From positions 34,417 to 98,416 of the forward strand of contig NZ_JAERUC010000149.1 in the NCBI RefSeq assembly GCF_016745505.1: 64,000 nt of DNA. Reading direction: 5' to 3'. Within the stretch, counting starts at the first letter, position 1, and every line of letters starts with the position of its first letter. The notes under the pieces are model-generated. The model did not search any database, was not told where the DNA came from, and was given only the letters and a program-made list of their open reading frames with translations. Shown piece by piece: positions 46,389-55,488 of this stretch. This DNA is from Streptomyces silvae. Its GTDB lineage: Bacteria > Actinomycetota > Actinomycetes > Streptomycetales > Streptomycetaceae. Made by a program: the position numbers and the translations under genes.

Positions 46389-48851
46389 TTGCCCCCTGCA
46401 CCCCAGGCCGAGGCCCCGCACAGCAGCGGCGTCGCACTGGAACTGCTCGTCCACGGTGTCGGCGGGACCACCCCGCAGGAGATGCTCGGTGACCCCCGTA
46501 CGACCCGGATCACCGGGGACGACACGGCGGCCGTCCACCGGCGCACCGAGGACGTCGGAGCCGAACAGCACCCCGAGCGCCACCGGGACGGGCCCATCGC
46601 CGAGGCCTACTGCTGGTCCAACCTCACCTCGGGCAACGGTTCCCGCGCCCTGTGGCTGCTCCTGCTCCCCTTCATGGTGGTCAACCTCGCCCACTGGATG
46701 CGCCCCGCCACACGGGGGAGTGCCCGGACGGTCCGGCTCCACGGGGTGCTGGTGCGGCTCGTCGCGCTCAGTCTGACCGTGCTGCTGACCGCCGCGGCCT
46801 GCGAGGTCGCCCTCGACCTGGTGGCCTGGCAGTGCGCGGGAACGCCCGACTGCTCCGGGCAGCGCTCCTGGCTCGGCTTCCTCTCCACCCAGCAGGACGG
46901 GTGGTTCGCCCAGCCCGGCCGCCGCCTCGCCGTCGCGGCGCTCGTACCCACCGCGGTGGTGGGCCTGCTCTGGTACCTCTCCAACCGCACCTGGAGCGCC
47001 TACGAGTCACAGCGCCCCCTGACCTGGGACCAGCCGGACAGCACGGACACGGACGACGACACCGACACGGACGACACTGACACGGACGGCACGGACGACG
47101 ACCGGACCGCGGGCACGGACCCCGCCCTCGGCGCCCCGCCCGGTGCACCCCTCGTCCGCCCCGCTCTCGGCAGGCCCGGCTTCTGGTACGGCCGCAGGCT
47201 GGTGGCCCGGCTGCGCGCGGCGCACACCGCGGCAGGCTTCCTCACGGTCGCGGCGGCCGTCGGCGGGGCGGCGGCCCGGCACGACCGGGCCGCCGACAGC
47301 CCCGTACCCGCGGTGGCCGGCGTCCTGTTCGAGACCGTCCTCACCCTGTGCGCCCTCGTCGTCGTCGCGGTGATCTGCCACCGGGGACGCAGCGAGCGGC
47401 GCCTCGACAACCGGCTCGACCGGGCCCTCACCACCTTCCTCCCCGGCACCGCCCTCGCCCTGCTGGCCTGGGCCGTCGTCTACGCCGCCTGGTCGCGCCC
47501 CGCCTGGGTGTCCTCGGGCGCCCTCCCCGGAGAGGCCGTCTTCCGCACCCTCGCGCTCGGCCAGGGCCTGCTCGTCGTCGTACTCGCCGTGGTGGCTCTG
47601 AGCCTCTACCGGCGCGCCCCCGAGCCGCGCACCACCCTCCACGGCCTCGGCGGCCCGGCGGTGGCCATGCTCGCCTGCGCCCTCGGCGGGGTGATGACCG
47701 GCGGGGTCGCCCAGCGGGTGGCCGACTGGCTCGACGGCCCCGGCACCCCCGGCATGGGCGCGGGCGCCGACATAGAGGGCCCGCCCGTGCTCCTCAGCTG
47801 GCAGGCCTCCGTCATCCCGGTCCTGCTGCTCCTCCTGCTGCCGCCCCTCGTCTGGCTGGCGGTCCGCACCGCCCGGCACGCCCGCCGGCTCGGACCCGCG
47901 ATCGAGGCGGAGTACGAGGAGAAGCACCCCGAGCCCGGACGCACCCGGCACATCGCACGCACCCGGGCCACCGCCGCGCTCACCGACTCCGCGCCCGGCA
48001 TCCTCGGACTGCTGTCCGCCGCCACCCTGCTGCTCGGCGCCGGAGCGGTGACCGGATCCTGGCTCACCGGCGAGGTCCCCGGCCTCGCGATGGACGGCAC
48101 CGGCCCGTTCCTCGAATCGGCGGCCGAGACCGCCCAGTCGACCGGCTCCTGGATGACCGGGTTCGGCGTGATACTGCTCGTCACCCTGGGCCGCCGCGCC
48201 TACCGCGACGTCTCCGCCCGGCGCACCATCGGCATCCTCTGGGACGTGGGCACGTTCTGGCCGCGCGCCGCCCACCCCTTCGCCCCGCCCTGCTACGCGG
48301 AGCGGGCCGTCCCGGACCTCTCGTCGCGGATGTGCGCCTGGACGGGAAGCACCCGCGGCAGGCTCGTCATCTCCGGCCACTCCCAGGGCAGCGTGCTCGC
48401 CGCTGCTGCGGTGTGGCAGCTCCCCGACTCGGCCCGCCGCCGGGTCGCGCTGCTCACGTACGGCTCACCGATCGAGCGGCTGTACGGGCGCTGGTTCCCG
48501 GCCTACTTCGGCCGCGTCCCCCTCGAAGGGCTCCAGCGCTCCGTCCACTGCTGGCGCAACCTCTGGCGCGCGACGGACCCGATCGGCGGCCCGGTCAGGA
48601 TCGACGAGGGACAGGGCCACGAGGTGGACCGGGGTCCGCTGAAGGACCCGCTGGTCTACGGCCGTACGACCGAACACCCGCTGCCGGAACCGATCCTGGG
48701 GCACTCCGACTACCAGGCCGACCCGGTCTTCGCCGTCGAGCGCGCCGCACTCCTGGAGCGGCTCGGGCCCGTCGTCCCCCAGCAGGCAGGCGCGGGCGCG
48801 CAGGACCGGGGCGGCGCCGCTCAGGGCAGCGCCGGAAGGTCCTCCGGGTAG
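46389..48851 (+). CDS. integral membrane alpha/beta-hydrolase-like protein, 820 aa
   Basis: The N-terminus (residues 16-30) reads as LELLVHGVGGTTPQE, the oxyanion-loop HGxGG strand of alpha/beta hydrolases. Residues ~65-640 form a large membrane domain with roughly ten hydrophobic segments, interrupted by an Asp/Thr repeat (~217-240). The hydrolase fold resumes with RLVISGHSQGSVLAAAAVW (nucleophile Ser665 in GHSQG), LLTYGSPI, a WRNLWRATDPIGGPV segment that may carry the acidic residue, and GHSDYQADPVF (probable catalytic His772). The triad motifs would thus be split by the membrane insert. TTG at 46389 has no strong ribosome site and the start is uncertain. It may be a lipase or esterase acting on membrane lipids. 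It overlaps the converging beta-helix/AAA+ gene by 31 bp. Confidence 0.75.
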   Translation: MPPAPQAEAPHSSGVALELLVHGVGGTTPQEMLGDPRTTRITGDDTAAVHRRTEDVGAEQHPERHRDGPIAEAYCWSNLTSGNGSRALWLLLLPFMVVNLAHWMRPATRGSARTVRLHGVLVRLVALSLTVLLTAAACEVALDLVAWQCAGTPDCSGQRSWLGFLSTQQDGWFAQPGRRLAVAALVPTAVVGLLWYLSNRTWSAYESQRPLTWDQPDSTDTDDDTDTDDTDTDGTDDDRTAGTDPALGAPPGAPLVRPALGRPGFWYGRRLVARLRAAHTAAGFLTVAAAVGGAAARHDRAADSPVPAVAGVLFETVLTLCALVVVAVICHRGRSERRLDNRLDRALTTFLPGTALALLAWAVVYAAWSRPAWVSSGALPGEAVFRTLALGQGLLVVVLAVVALSLYRRAPEPRTTLHGLGGPAVAMLACALGGVMTGGVAQRVADWLDGPGTPGMGAGADIEGPPVLLSWQASVIPVLLLLLLPPLVWLAVRTARHARRLGPAIEAEYEEKHPEPGRTRHIARTRATAALTDSAPGILGLLSAATLLLGAGAVTGSWLTGEVPGLAMDGTGPFLESAAETAQSTGSWMTGFGVILLVTLGRRAYRDVSARRTIGILWDVGTFWPRAAHPFAPPCYAERAVPDLSSRMCAWTGSTRGRLVISGHSQGSVLAAAAVWQLPDSARRRVALLTYGSPIERLYGRWFPAYFGRVPLEGLQRSVHCWRNLWRATDPIGGPVRIDEGQGHEVDRGPLKDPLVYGRTTEHPLPEPILGHSDYQADPVFAVERAALLERLGPVVPQQAGAGAQDRGGAAQGSAGRSSG
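47041..47102 (+). repeat. GAC/ACG-rich low-complexity tract coding an Asp/Thr repeat
   Basis: Imperfect copies of GACACGGACG encode a run of Asp and Thr (about residues 218-238) inside the membrane hydrolase gene. It is an acidic linker likely to vary in length between strains by slippage. Confidence 0.75.
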
Positions 48852-51256
48852 AGCATGGTCAGGTCGTCCGTGCTCGGCTCGGTGAGCTGGGCGACCCGGC
48901 CCGCATGCCGCTCCACCATCGACTCGAAGGTCTGGCGGGCCGTGCGGCCGTTGCCGAAGGCGGGGCCCTTGGGAAGCGCCGTGAAGTACTTCAGCAGCGC
49001 TTCCCCGGTCCCCTCGGCCAGGCTGTACTCGTGCTCCTCGGTCTGCTGCCCGACGATCCGCAGCAGCTCCTCGGGCTCGTAGTCGCTGAAGGTGATGGTC
49101 CGGGAGAAGCGGGACGCCACACCCGGGTTGACGGTGAGGAAGCGCTCCATCTCGTGGGTGTACCCGGCCACGATCACCACCACGGCGTCGCGGTGGTCCT
49201 CCATCAGCTTCACCAGCGTGTCGATGGCCTCCCGGCCGAAGTCGCGGCCGGAGTCCTCGGGCGAGAGGGCGTACGCCTCGTCCACGAACAGGACCCCGCC
49301 GCGCGCCCGGTCGAACGCCTCCTGCGTACGGATCGCCGTGGACCCGATGTGCTCGCCGACCAGGTCGACACGGGACACCTCCACGAGATGGCCGTGCTCC
49401 AGGACCCCGAGCGAGGCCAGGATCTCCCCGTACAGCCGGGCCACCGTCGTCTTGCCCGTGCCGGGGGAGCCGGTGAAGACCAGGTGCCGGCGGACCGACG
49501 CGGCCTTCAGACCGGCCAGTCGGCGGCGCCGGCCCACCTCGATCATGTCGGTCAGCGCCCGCACCTCGCGCTTGACGCTGTCCAGGCCCACCAGCGCGTC
49601 GAGCTCGCCCAGCACGGCGCCGGAGTCCCGGGCCGGTTCGGCGGGAGCCGCGGGGGCGGGCACGGGCTCCGCGGTCCGCTGCCCGGGCATCGCGCCGAGC
49701 AGTCCGGGCGTGGCCTGTGTCGCCGTCAGCACCGCGGGGGCCGGGGGAGCGGCCCCGCCGCGCAGGCCGCTCTCGTCGCTGGTGCAGTCCTGGGCCACCG
49801 GGCCGCCGGCCTGCCCGTCGCCGCCGGAGCCGTCGGCGAACTCGTAGCCACCGCGCGCGCACCGCTCGGTCCGGCACCGGGTCAGGGTGGAGCGGCAGCC
49901 GTCCATCACATGGAAGCCGTACCCGTCGCTCCCGGTGACCCGGCAGCTGTCGAAGGTGCCCCGGCCCTCCGCGGAGACGTAGAAACCGGCCTCCGCCGGC
50001 GAGGTGACCGTGCACCGCTCGATGGTCGGATCGGCGCCCTTGGTCACGATGACCCCGGTCTGCGCCGCGTCGATGGTGCAGTTGTTCAGCGTGCCGCCGC
50101 TGCCGTGGTCCCGGAACCACGCGCCCGTGGACGCCTCACGGATCCGGCAGTCGTCGAGCTGCGCGGTGGCCCCGTCGCTCACCGAGACCGCCGTGTTGCG
50201 GATCTGGGTCAGATCGCTGTCCACGACATCGGCGCGTGAGCCCCGGTCGAGGACGAACAGGGCGTCGGGCACGTCGTGGACGCGGCACGAGTCCAGTATC
50301 ACCGTGGCCCCGTCGCTGACCCAGACCGCCGGGTAGTCGCCCGTACTGTCGTGGATCTCGCACTGGTTGGCGTCGACACGGGTGCCCGGGTCCCACACCG
50401 AGAGGCCGTTGCGGCCGAACCTGCGCACCGTGGAGCGGGTCAGTGTGAGCACCGAACGGGAGCGCAGGTCGATCGCGTTCTCCGGGATGTCGTGGATGTC
50501 GCAGTCCGCGAGGGTGAGGACCGCGTCGGTGTCCAGCGTGACCCCGTCGGCGGACGTGCGGTGCACGGTGCACTCCGTGAGGTGCGCGCTGCCGCGGGAG
50601 GTGACCTGCACCCCGCTGCCCTTGATCTCGTACACCTCGCAGCCCACGGCCTCCAGGCCGCTGCCCTCGCCGGTCACGCTCAGGCCCGCTCCCGAGGAGT
50701 GGTGCACACGGCAGCGGTCCAGACGCGGGTGCGCGCCGTCCCGCACCGAGACACCGGACTGGCCCGCCGAGACTACCTCGCACTCCTCGAACACGCCGCC
50801 GGCGCCGTCGAGTACGGCGATGCCCACCCCGGCCGGGTTGTCGACCGTGCAGCGGCGCACCGTGGGCCTGGCCGCGCCCCGCACCTCCATGCCGGCGGCC
50901 GACCTGGTCACGATGCGCAGGTCCGACAGCTCGGGGGAGCCCTCCTCGACGAGCAGCGCCGGGGCGGCCGAGTCCTGGCCCTCCACATGGAGGTCCTGGA
51001 CGACGGCGGAGGCGCGGACGGTCAGGGGGACCCCGTCGGCCGGTGCGATCCGCACGGAGCCCGCGGAGCCCTCGGGGCCGCGCAGCGTCACCGCGCGGTC
51101 GATGACGAGATTCTCCCGGTAGGTGCCGGGGGCGACGGTGAGGACGTCACCGTCCGCTGCGGCCTCCAGGGCGGCGGTGAGGGATGCGTATTCGCCCGTA
51201 CGGCGCCGCCATCGCGATGTGCCGGTGTGCGTCACCTGGACCGTGCCCTGTGCCAT
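48821..51256 (-). CDS. right-handed beta-helix domain fused to CbxX/EccA-type AAA+ ATPase, 811 aa
   Basis: Residues ~40-475 are a long right-handed parallel beta-helix of some eighteen coils of ~23 residues, each with an (x)xxxDCxVHxxxxxGVxVxDGAxxxL pattern (for example CRVHHSSGAGLSVTGEGSG, CEVYEIKGSGVQVTSRGSA). The first strand has APGTYRENLVI, as in pectate-lyase-like and polymer-binding folds. A Pro/Ala linker (~500-545) leads to a CbxX/CfqX AAA+ module: HLVFTGSPGTGKTTVARLYGEIL (Walker A 596-603), GVLFVDEAYAL (Walker B 654-664) and SRFSRTITFSDY. EccA, the ATPase of type VII secretion, has this AAA+ class behind a TPR domain; here the TPR is replaced. No signal peptide. The ATG at 51256 lacks a strong ribosome site. 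Role unknown; it may remodel a secretion or rubisco-activase-like complex. Confidence 0.82.
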   Translation of the reverse strand: MAQGTVQVTHTGTSRWRRRTGEYASLTAALEAAADGDVLTVAPGTYRENLVIDRAVTLRGPEGSAGSVRIAPADGVPLTVRASAVVQDLHVEGQDSAAPALLVEEGSPELSDLRIVTRSAAGMEVRGAARPTVRRCTVDNPAGVGIAVLDGAGGVFEECEVVSAGQSGVSVRDGAHPRLDRCRVHHSSGAGLSVTGEGSGLEAVGCEVYEIKGSGVQVTSRGSAHLTECTVHRTSADGVTLDTDAVLTLADCDIHDIPENAIDLRSRSVLTLTRSTVRRFGRNGLSVWDPGTRVDANQCEIHDSTGDYPAVWVSDGATVILDSCRVHDVPDALFVLDRGSRADVVDSDLTQIRNTAVSVSDGATAQLDDCRIREASTGAWFRDHGSGGTLNNCTIDAAQTGVIVTKGADPTIERCTVTSPAEAGFYVSAEGRGTFDSCRVTGSDGYGFHVMDGCRSTLTRCRTERCARGGYEFADGSGGDGQAGGPVAQDCTSDESGLRGGAAPPAPAVLTATQATPGLLGAMPGQRTAEPVPAPAAPAEPARDSGAVLGELDALVGLDSVKREVRALTDMIEVGRRRRLAGLKAASVRRHLVFTGSPGTGKTTVARLYGEILASLGVLEHGHLVEVSRVDLVGEHIGSTAIRTQEAFDRARGGVLFVDEAYALSPEDSGRDFGREAIDTLVKLMEDHRDAVVVIVAGYTHEMERFLTVNPGVASRFSRTITFSDYEPEELLRIVGQQTEEHEYSLAEGTGEALLKYFTALPKGPAFGNGRTARQTFESMVERHAGRVAQLTEPSTDDLTMLYPEDLPALP

Positions 51257-51462
51257 GGTGCTGCTGTGCCCCCACCTCGTGCCGTGTGCGCTGCCTCGTG
51301 CCTGTCCGCGTGTGCCGCCGGTCCGCCGGCAGCCTCACGCCCCGCCTGCCGAGGAGTCGGGCGGGCCGGTCCACCGTAGCGCGCGTGAGGGGCGCGAGTT
51401 GACGGGTCGGCCGCCGAAGGCCACTGGTCAGCCGGATACCGGGCGAACCTGCGCCTGCGGGG

Positions 51463-52077
51463 TCAGCTGCCCGTACCCGTTCTGCCCCAGTCGGGACCGA
51501 CTTCGGCCCAGGCACGGTCGAGCCGGGCGTACCGCCGTTGCATCATGCGCCATACGACGATCCTGCGGGCGATTTCCGTGAGACCGCCCGCGACCAGCGC
51601 CGCACCGATACCGGCGAGCGCCGCGTGCGTCCGGGCCGTGGACAGGTCCATGGGACGCATCGCGGGGCGGCCCCGGTCGTCCGTCCAGATCTGGATCCGG
51701 GCGCCGGGAGCGGTCTGCGTGGAGGCTGTCGACACGGTGCCCGTGCGTGCCGTACCGTCCGGGGCGAGCCAGTCGGCCACCACGGACGTCCGCATGGTGC
51801 CCTCGGTGACGGCCGCCTCGGGGTCCTGGGCGAAGCGGGACGTGCCCGACGCGCGGACCACGACGGCCTCGGTGGGATGGCGTTGCTCGTGCTGGGCCCG
51901 CACCGTCCGCCGGAGCGCGTCGTCGGTGAGTGAACCGGCTCTCCAGCCGACCGCCGGAGCGGCCACCACCATCAGCACCAGGGCGACCAGCGCCAGCCAC
52001 GCCTCATGACGGTCGGTGGCCCGGCACACGGGATTGCGCCGCCACCGCCGGATACCCAGAACCGCTCGCACAGTCAT
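51463..52077 (-). CDS. Rv1733c-like membrane protein
   Basis: A 204-aa protein with two transmembrane helices, AWLALVALVLMVVAAPAVGW near the N-terminus and HAALAGIGAALVAGGL towards the C-terminus, flanking an extracytoplasmic domain (about residues 55-150) rich in Thr and Asp. This two-helix layout, and the N-terminal RRWRRNPVCRATDRHEAW, match the Rv1733c family of actinobacteria, whose role is unknown. ATG 52077 has GAAGGGGG directly upstream. It lies 206 bp upstream of the beta-helix/AAA+ gene on the same strand. The gap between them shows no gene. Confidence 0.78.
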   Translation of the reverse strand: MTVRAVLGIRRWRRNPVCRATDRHEAWLALVALVLMVVAAPAVGWRAGSLTDDALRRTVRAQHEQRHPTEAVVVRASGTSRFAQDPEAAVTEGTMRTSVVADWLAPDGTARTGTVSTASTQTAPGARIQIWTDDRGRPAMRPMDLSTARTHAALAGIGAALVAGGLTEIARRIVVWRMMQRRYARLDRAWAEVGPDWGRTGTGS

Positions 52078-52265
52078 GCACCCCCTTCCCTGTCCGTGAT
52101 AACCCGGGAGGGCGGTGAATACGTCCTCCTGCGGCGAAGAGAGAGCAATTTCACGCCGCCAACGCCCCCCGGTCCTCCATGAGTTCCCGCTCTCCGCGAC
52201 GGAACCGCCCCCGGGCGCGGCCCGTCGTCCGAGGACTCCGGCCCTTGTCCGAGGACCCCGGTGCG

Positions 52266-53111
52266 TCAGCCGGGGACCCCGGTCCGCCGGTCGAGGACGC
52301 GCACCGGGTCCCCGGCCCGGATCACCCCGGTGCCCTCCGGGATCATGTGCTGCCCGAAGAGCAGGTACTTCCCGTCCCTGCGGTGCCGCGCGAGCGTACG
52401 CAGCGGCTCCTTGCCCCGCTCCCCGGTCCGCTGGTCGGTGGTCGTGATGACGCACCGCCCGCACGGCTTGACGACGCGGAACACGACCTCCCCGATCGCG
52501 ATCCGCCGCCAGCCGTCCTCCGCCCAGGGCGCCGTGCCCTCCACGACCACATTCGGCCGGAACCGGTCCATCGGCAGCGGCCCCTCGTCCGGGTGGTCCC
52601 CCCGGGCCACCAGCGAGTTGAGCGCGTCCAGCGAGGCCCGCGTGGTCAGCAGCAGCGGGTAGGCGTCGGCGAGCGACACGGTCTCGCCCGGCCTGCCGAA
52701 CGCCGGATCGACGGGTCTGCGGTGCGACGGCGCGTCGAGATGGACGAGCCGGACCTCCGCACCGAGACGCGCGCCGAACCAGGCGTGTGCCGCCTCCGCG
52801 GCCACCACCACCGTCACCTCGTTCCTGTGGAGCCCGGCGACGACCGTGCCGGCCGGATCGGGCACCTCCACCACCAGTGCCGGGCTCCCGGGTGCAGACA
52901 GGGCCAGCCCGCCGCCGGGCAGCGGCTCGGCGGACAGCAGGGCCATGCCGGGCTGCTGACGTTGGGTGACGACCCTGTTCTCGCTGTCGATCAGCATCCA
53001 GCGGCGGTCGCCGTCGAGTCCCCATGGCTCGACGGCCACCGCGTCGGCCGCACGGGCGGCCAGCGACTTGACCGGGTGGATATATGCGGCACCGAGTACA
53101 GGAGAGACCAT
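52266..53111 (-). CDS. MOSC-domain protein (molybdenum cofactor sulfurase C-terminal/mARC-like)
   Basis: A 281-aa protein with the N-terminal beta-barrel (VLGAAYIHPVKSLAA..., WGLDGDRRWMLID) and a C-terminal MOSC domain, including RFRPNVVVEGTAPWAEDGW and FRVVKPCGRCVITTTDQ; the Cys of KPCGRC is the probable Mo ligand. Such proteins resemble mARC, which reduces N-hydroxylated compounds with a molybdenum cofactor. Its ATG has CAGGAT (53118-53123) 6 nt upstream, so a leaderless transcript is likely. The FdhF/YdeP molybdoenzyme 2.4 kb away also needs the cofactor. The two genes are not cotranscribed. Confidence 0.88.
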   Translation of the reverse strand: MVSPVLGAAYIHPVKSLAARAADAVAVEPWGLDGDRRWMLIDSENRVVTQRQQPGMALLSAEPLPGGGLALSAPGSPALVVEVPDPAGTVVAGLHRNEVTVVVAAEAAHAWFGARLGAEVRLVHLDAPSHRRPVDPAFGRPGETVSLADAYPLLLTTRASLDALNSLVARGDHPDEGPLPMDRFRPNVVVEGTAPWAEDGWRRIAIGEVVFRVVKPCGRCVITTTDQRTGERGKEPLRTLARHRRDGKYLLFGQHMIPEGTGVIRAGDPVRVLDRRTGVPG

Positions 53112-53156
53112 GCCGACATCCTGCCAGCCGTCACTGACAGTGTGCGGCAGGGCCGG

Positions 53157-53648
53157 TCAGTACCCCCGGCTCTGGTACGGGCGGTTGTACGGATCCTCGT
53201 ACGGCGACTGCGCGGGAGCCGGCGCCGGCCGGGGCGACGCGGGACGCATCGCCTCGTACCCCGTGCCGGGCCGCTGCTGCTGCGGCTGCTGCTGGTAGCC
53301 ACGCGGCGCCGACGGCTGCTGCGGGATGTACGGAGCCGGCGCGTGCTGCAGCTGTGCGGGCTGCATCATCGGCGCCTGCTGCATCCCGGCGTTCTGGTAC
53401 TGCGGCTGCGGGGCCTGCTGCGGATAGCCGTAGGAACCGGTGTGCTGCGACGGGGCGGCGGGCAGCGCCGGAAGCGCCGACGGCAGCGCCGGCAGATAAC
53501 TGTTCCCGGTGTCGTAGGCGGCGGGGACCCGGATCGGCGCGATCTGAGGAGTCCCCCGCTCGGCGACCAGGGAGTCGTAGATCGGGGTGTCGGGGAACGA
53601 CGGCGCGGCGTAGTAGCCGCTGCCGTAGGTGGAGCGGGGGGAGGTCAT
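53157..53648 (-). CDS. DUF6643 family Gln/Pro-rich protein
   Basis: A 163-aa protein. The N-terminal ~60 residues, MTSPRSTYGSGYYAAPSFPD, then PIYDSLVAERGTPQIAPIRVP, are conserved in Streptomyces; the remainder is Gln/Pro/Tyr-rich low-complexity (for example QYQNAGMQQAPMMQPAQLQH), which suggests an intrinsically disordered or surface-type tail. No signal peptide or transmembrane helix is visible. The ATG at 53648 is in an AT-rich upstream region with overlapping palindromes. The MOSC gene lies 45 bp downstream on the same strand but has its own start signal. Confidence 0.78.
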   Translation of the reverse strand: MTSPRSTYGSGYYAAPSFPDTPIYDSLVAERGTPQIAPIRVPAAYDTGNSYLPALPSALPALPAAPSQHTGSYGYPQQAPQPQYQNAGMQQAPMMQPAQLQHAPAPYIPQQPSAPRGYQQQPQQQRPGTGYEAMRPASPRPAPAPAQSPYEDPYNRPYQSRGY

Positions 53649-53678
53649 GACACATAAGTTAAGCCCACGATGTGCTGG

Positions 53679-53700
53679 TTGGGGAGCCCCAATCTTGGGG
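53679..53700. promoter_or_regulatory. Overlapping palindromes TTGGGG/CCCCAA upstream of DUF6643
   Basis: TTGGGGAGCCCCAA (53679-53692) and CCCCAATCTTGGGG (53687-53700) overlap, giving alternating TTGGGG and CCCCAA half-sites. They lie 31-52 bp upstream of the gene's start codon, within its promoter region. Confidence 0.5.
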
Positions 53701-53811
53701 TTATCCGTTTTACGCTGCTTTTGTCGGCCTGACCTGCCAGGACACCGCCGCGCCGCACGGGGTGGCACCCCTCCCGCGGGCCGCCGGGGGCGGCGCGGGA
53801 CCCGGGAGTGC

Positions 53812-55383
53812 TCAGTGTTTGCCGCCGTTCCCGCCCCAGGGGTGCCGCATCCGGATCCACACGTCACGTGCCTGCCGGCCCGCCCGTGTCCTGCTGTGCG
53901 CGACGAGGACACGTGCTTGTTCCGAGGTCTCCACCATGGGCCCGGAGCCACGCAGCGGCTTTCCTGCCGTCTCGTGCAGGAAGAACGTCGCGACGAGGCC
54001 GACGACACCCGCCACCATCAGGTAGTACGCCGGGACCATGTCGTTGCCGGTCGCCTCCACGAGCGCCGAGGTGAACAGGGGTGTGGTGCCGCCGAACAGC
54101 GACACGGAGATGTTGAAGGCGATCGACAGGGCGCCGTAACGGAGTCGGGTCGGGAACAGGGCCGGCAGGGTCGAGGCGGAGGTCCCCGCGAAACAGACCA
54201 GCAGCAGCCCGAGCACCCCGCAGCCGATCGCCGGCAGCAGGATGCCGCCCTGCCGGATGAGCAGGAACGCGGGGATCGCGAACACGACGAGTGCCACACT
54301 TCCGGCCATGAACACCGGGCGACGGCCCCAGCGGTCGGAGGACCTCCCGACGGTCGTGATGGTGAGCACCACGAGCAGCATCGTGCCGAGGACCAGGAGC
54401 TGGGACGTCGCCTCCGGCTCGCCGAGCGTGCTGGACATGTAGGTCGGCAGGTAGGAAGTCACCATGTAGTTCGTGACGTTGTAGAGCAGGACCAGCCCCA
54501 TGCAGATGAGTACCGCCTCCCAGTGTCCGGTGAAGATCTCCTTGAGGCGGCCCTTGCCGGACTGGCGTGCCTGCTCGACCGGGTCGCCCTCGGACGCCGC
54601 TTCGGCCTGCGCCTCCTCCTCGCGCTGGAAGGCGGGGGTCTCCTCCAGCTTCAGGCGCATGTACAGACCGATCAGGCCGAGCGGTCCCGCGACGAAGAAC
54701 GGGATGCGCCATCCCCAGTCCGTCAGCCCGTCCGTACCGAGCACCGCGGTCAGCACGGTCACCAGGCCGGAGCCGAGCGAATATCCCACGAAGGTGCCGA
54801 AGTCCAGCCAACTGCCGAGGAAGCCGCGGCGCTTGTCCGGTGCGTACTCCGCGATGTACGTCGTGGCGCCGGCGTACTCGCCGCCGGTGGAGAAGCCCTG
54901 GACCAGACGGCACACCAGCAGCAGCAACGGGGCGGCGAAACCGATCGTGGCGTACGAGGGGAGGAATCCGACCGCGAAGGTGCTCGCCGCCATCATGATC
55001 ATGGTGACCGCCAGCACCTTCTGACGCCCCACACGGTCACCCAGCGGACCGAACACCAGCCCGCCGAGAGGCCGTACGAGGAAGGCGGCGGCGAACGTCG
55101 CGAAGGTCGACACCACCTGTGCGCCGGGTGAACTCGACGGGAAGAAGACCTTGCCCAGGGTGCCGGCCAGATAGGCGTAGACACCGAAGTCGAACCACTC
55201 CATGGTGTTGCCCAGCGCCGCTGCCGTCACGGCGCGGCGCACCTTCGGCGGATCGGTGACCGTCACGTCCTCGGCGGCCAGGGCCTTCTTGCGCCGCCGG
55301 AGCAGCGTCCGCACCATCTGGTCCGTCGCCGCCCGGTCGCCCCGGCGCCGGGGGAGGTGCGGCTGTCGTCTCGGTCCCGGCAT
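53812..55383 (-). CDS. MHS-family MFS transporter (ProP-like osmolyte/organic acid symporter)
   Basis: A 523-aa 12-TM transporter of the metabolite:H+ symporter family. MEWFDFGVYAYLAGTLGKVFFP is the family's first helix; RPLGGLVFGPLGDRVGRQKVLAVTM is the loop 2-3 motif (GDRxGRK-like); STGGEYAGATTYIAEYAPDKRRGFLGSWLDFGTFVG is typical of ProP and alpha-ketoglutarate permeases. About 40 residues precede TM1 and ~40 follow the last helix. ATG 55383 is downstream of GGAGGG. It is the last gene in a six-gene run on this strand and starts 105 bp beyond the FdhF/YdeP stop. It may import a compatible solute or organic acid during stress. Confidence 0.88.
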   Translation of the reverse strand: MPGPRRQPHLPRRRGDRAATDQMVRTLLRRRKKALAAEDVTVTDPPKVRRAVTAAALGNTMEWFDFGVYAYLAGTLGKVFFPSSSPGAQVVSTFATFAAAFLVRPLGGLVFGPLGDRVGRQKVLAVTMIMMAASTFAVGFLPSYATIGFAAPLLLLVCRLVQGFSTGGEYAGATTYIAEYAPDKRRGFLGSWLDFGTFVGYSLGSGLVTVLTAVLGTDGLTDWGWRIPFFVAGPLGLIGLYMRLKLEETPAFQREEEAQAEAASEGDPVEQARQSGKGRLKEIFTGHWEAVLICMGLVLLYNVTNYMVTSYLPTYMSSTLGEPEATSQLLVLGTMLLVVLTITTVGRSSDRWGRRPVFMAGSVALVVFAIPAFLLIRQGGILLPAIGCGVLGLLLVCFAGTSASTLPALFPTRLRYGALSIAFNISVSLFGGTTPLFTSALVEATGNDMVPAYYLMVAGVVGLVATFFLHETAGKPLRGSGPMVETSEQARVLVAHSRTRAGRQARDVWIRMRHPWGGNGGKH

Positions 55384-55488
55384 GAATGCCCTGCCCTCCG
55401 CTGTGTAGCTGCCCTGTCCGCCGTGCCTGCCCCGACATGAACGGAGCCCGGCCCGGCCCGCGGAGGGCCGGACCGGGGTCCGCGGAAC

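Noticed and set aside
47348..50239. 963-codon rightward frame overlapping the membrane hydrolase and beta-helix genes
   Set aside because: It reads as Pro/Arg/Gly-rich shadow of the hydrolase frame and then antisense of the beta-helix/AAA+ gene, with no family motif.
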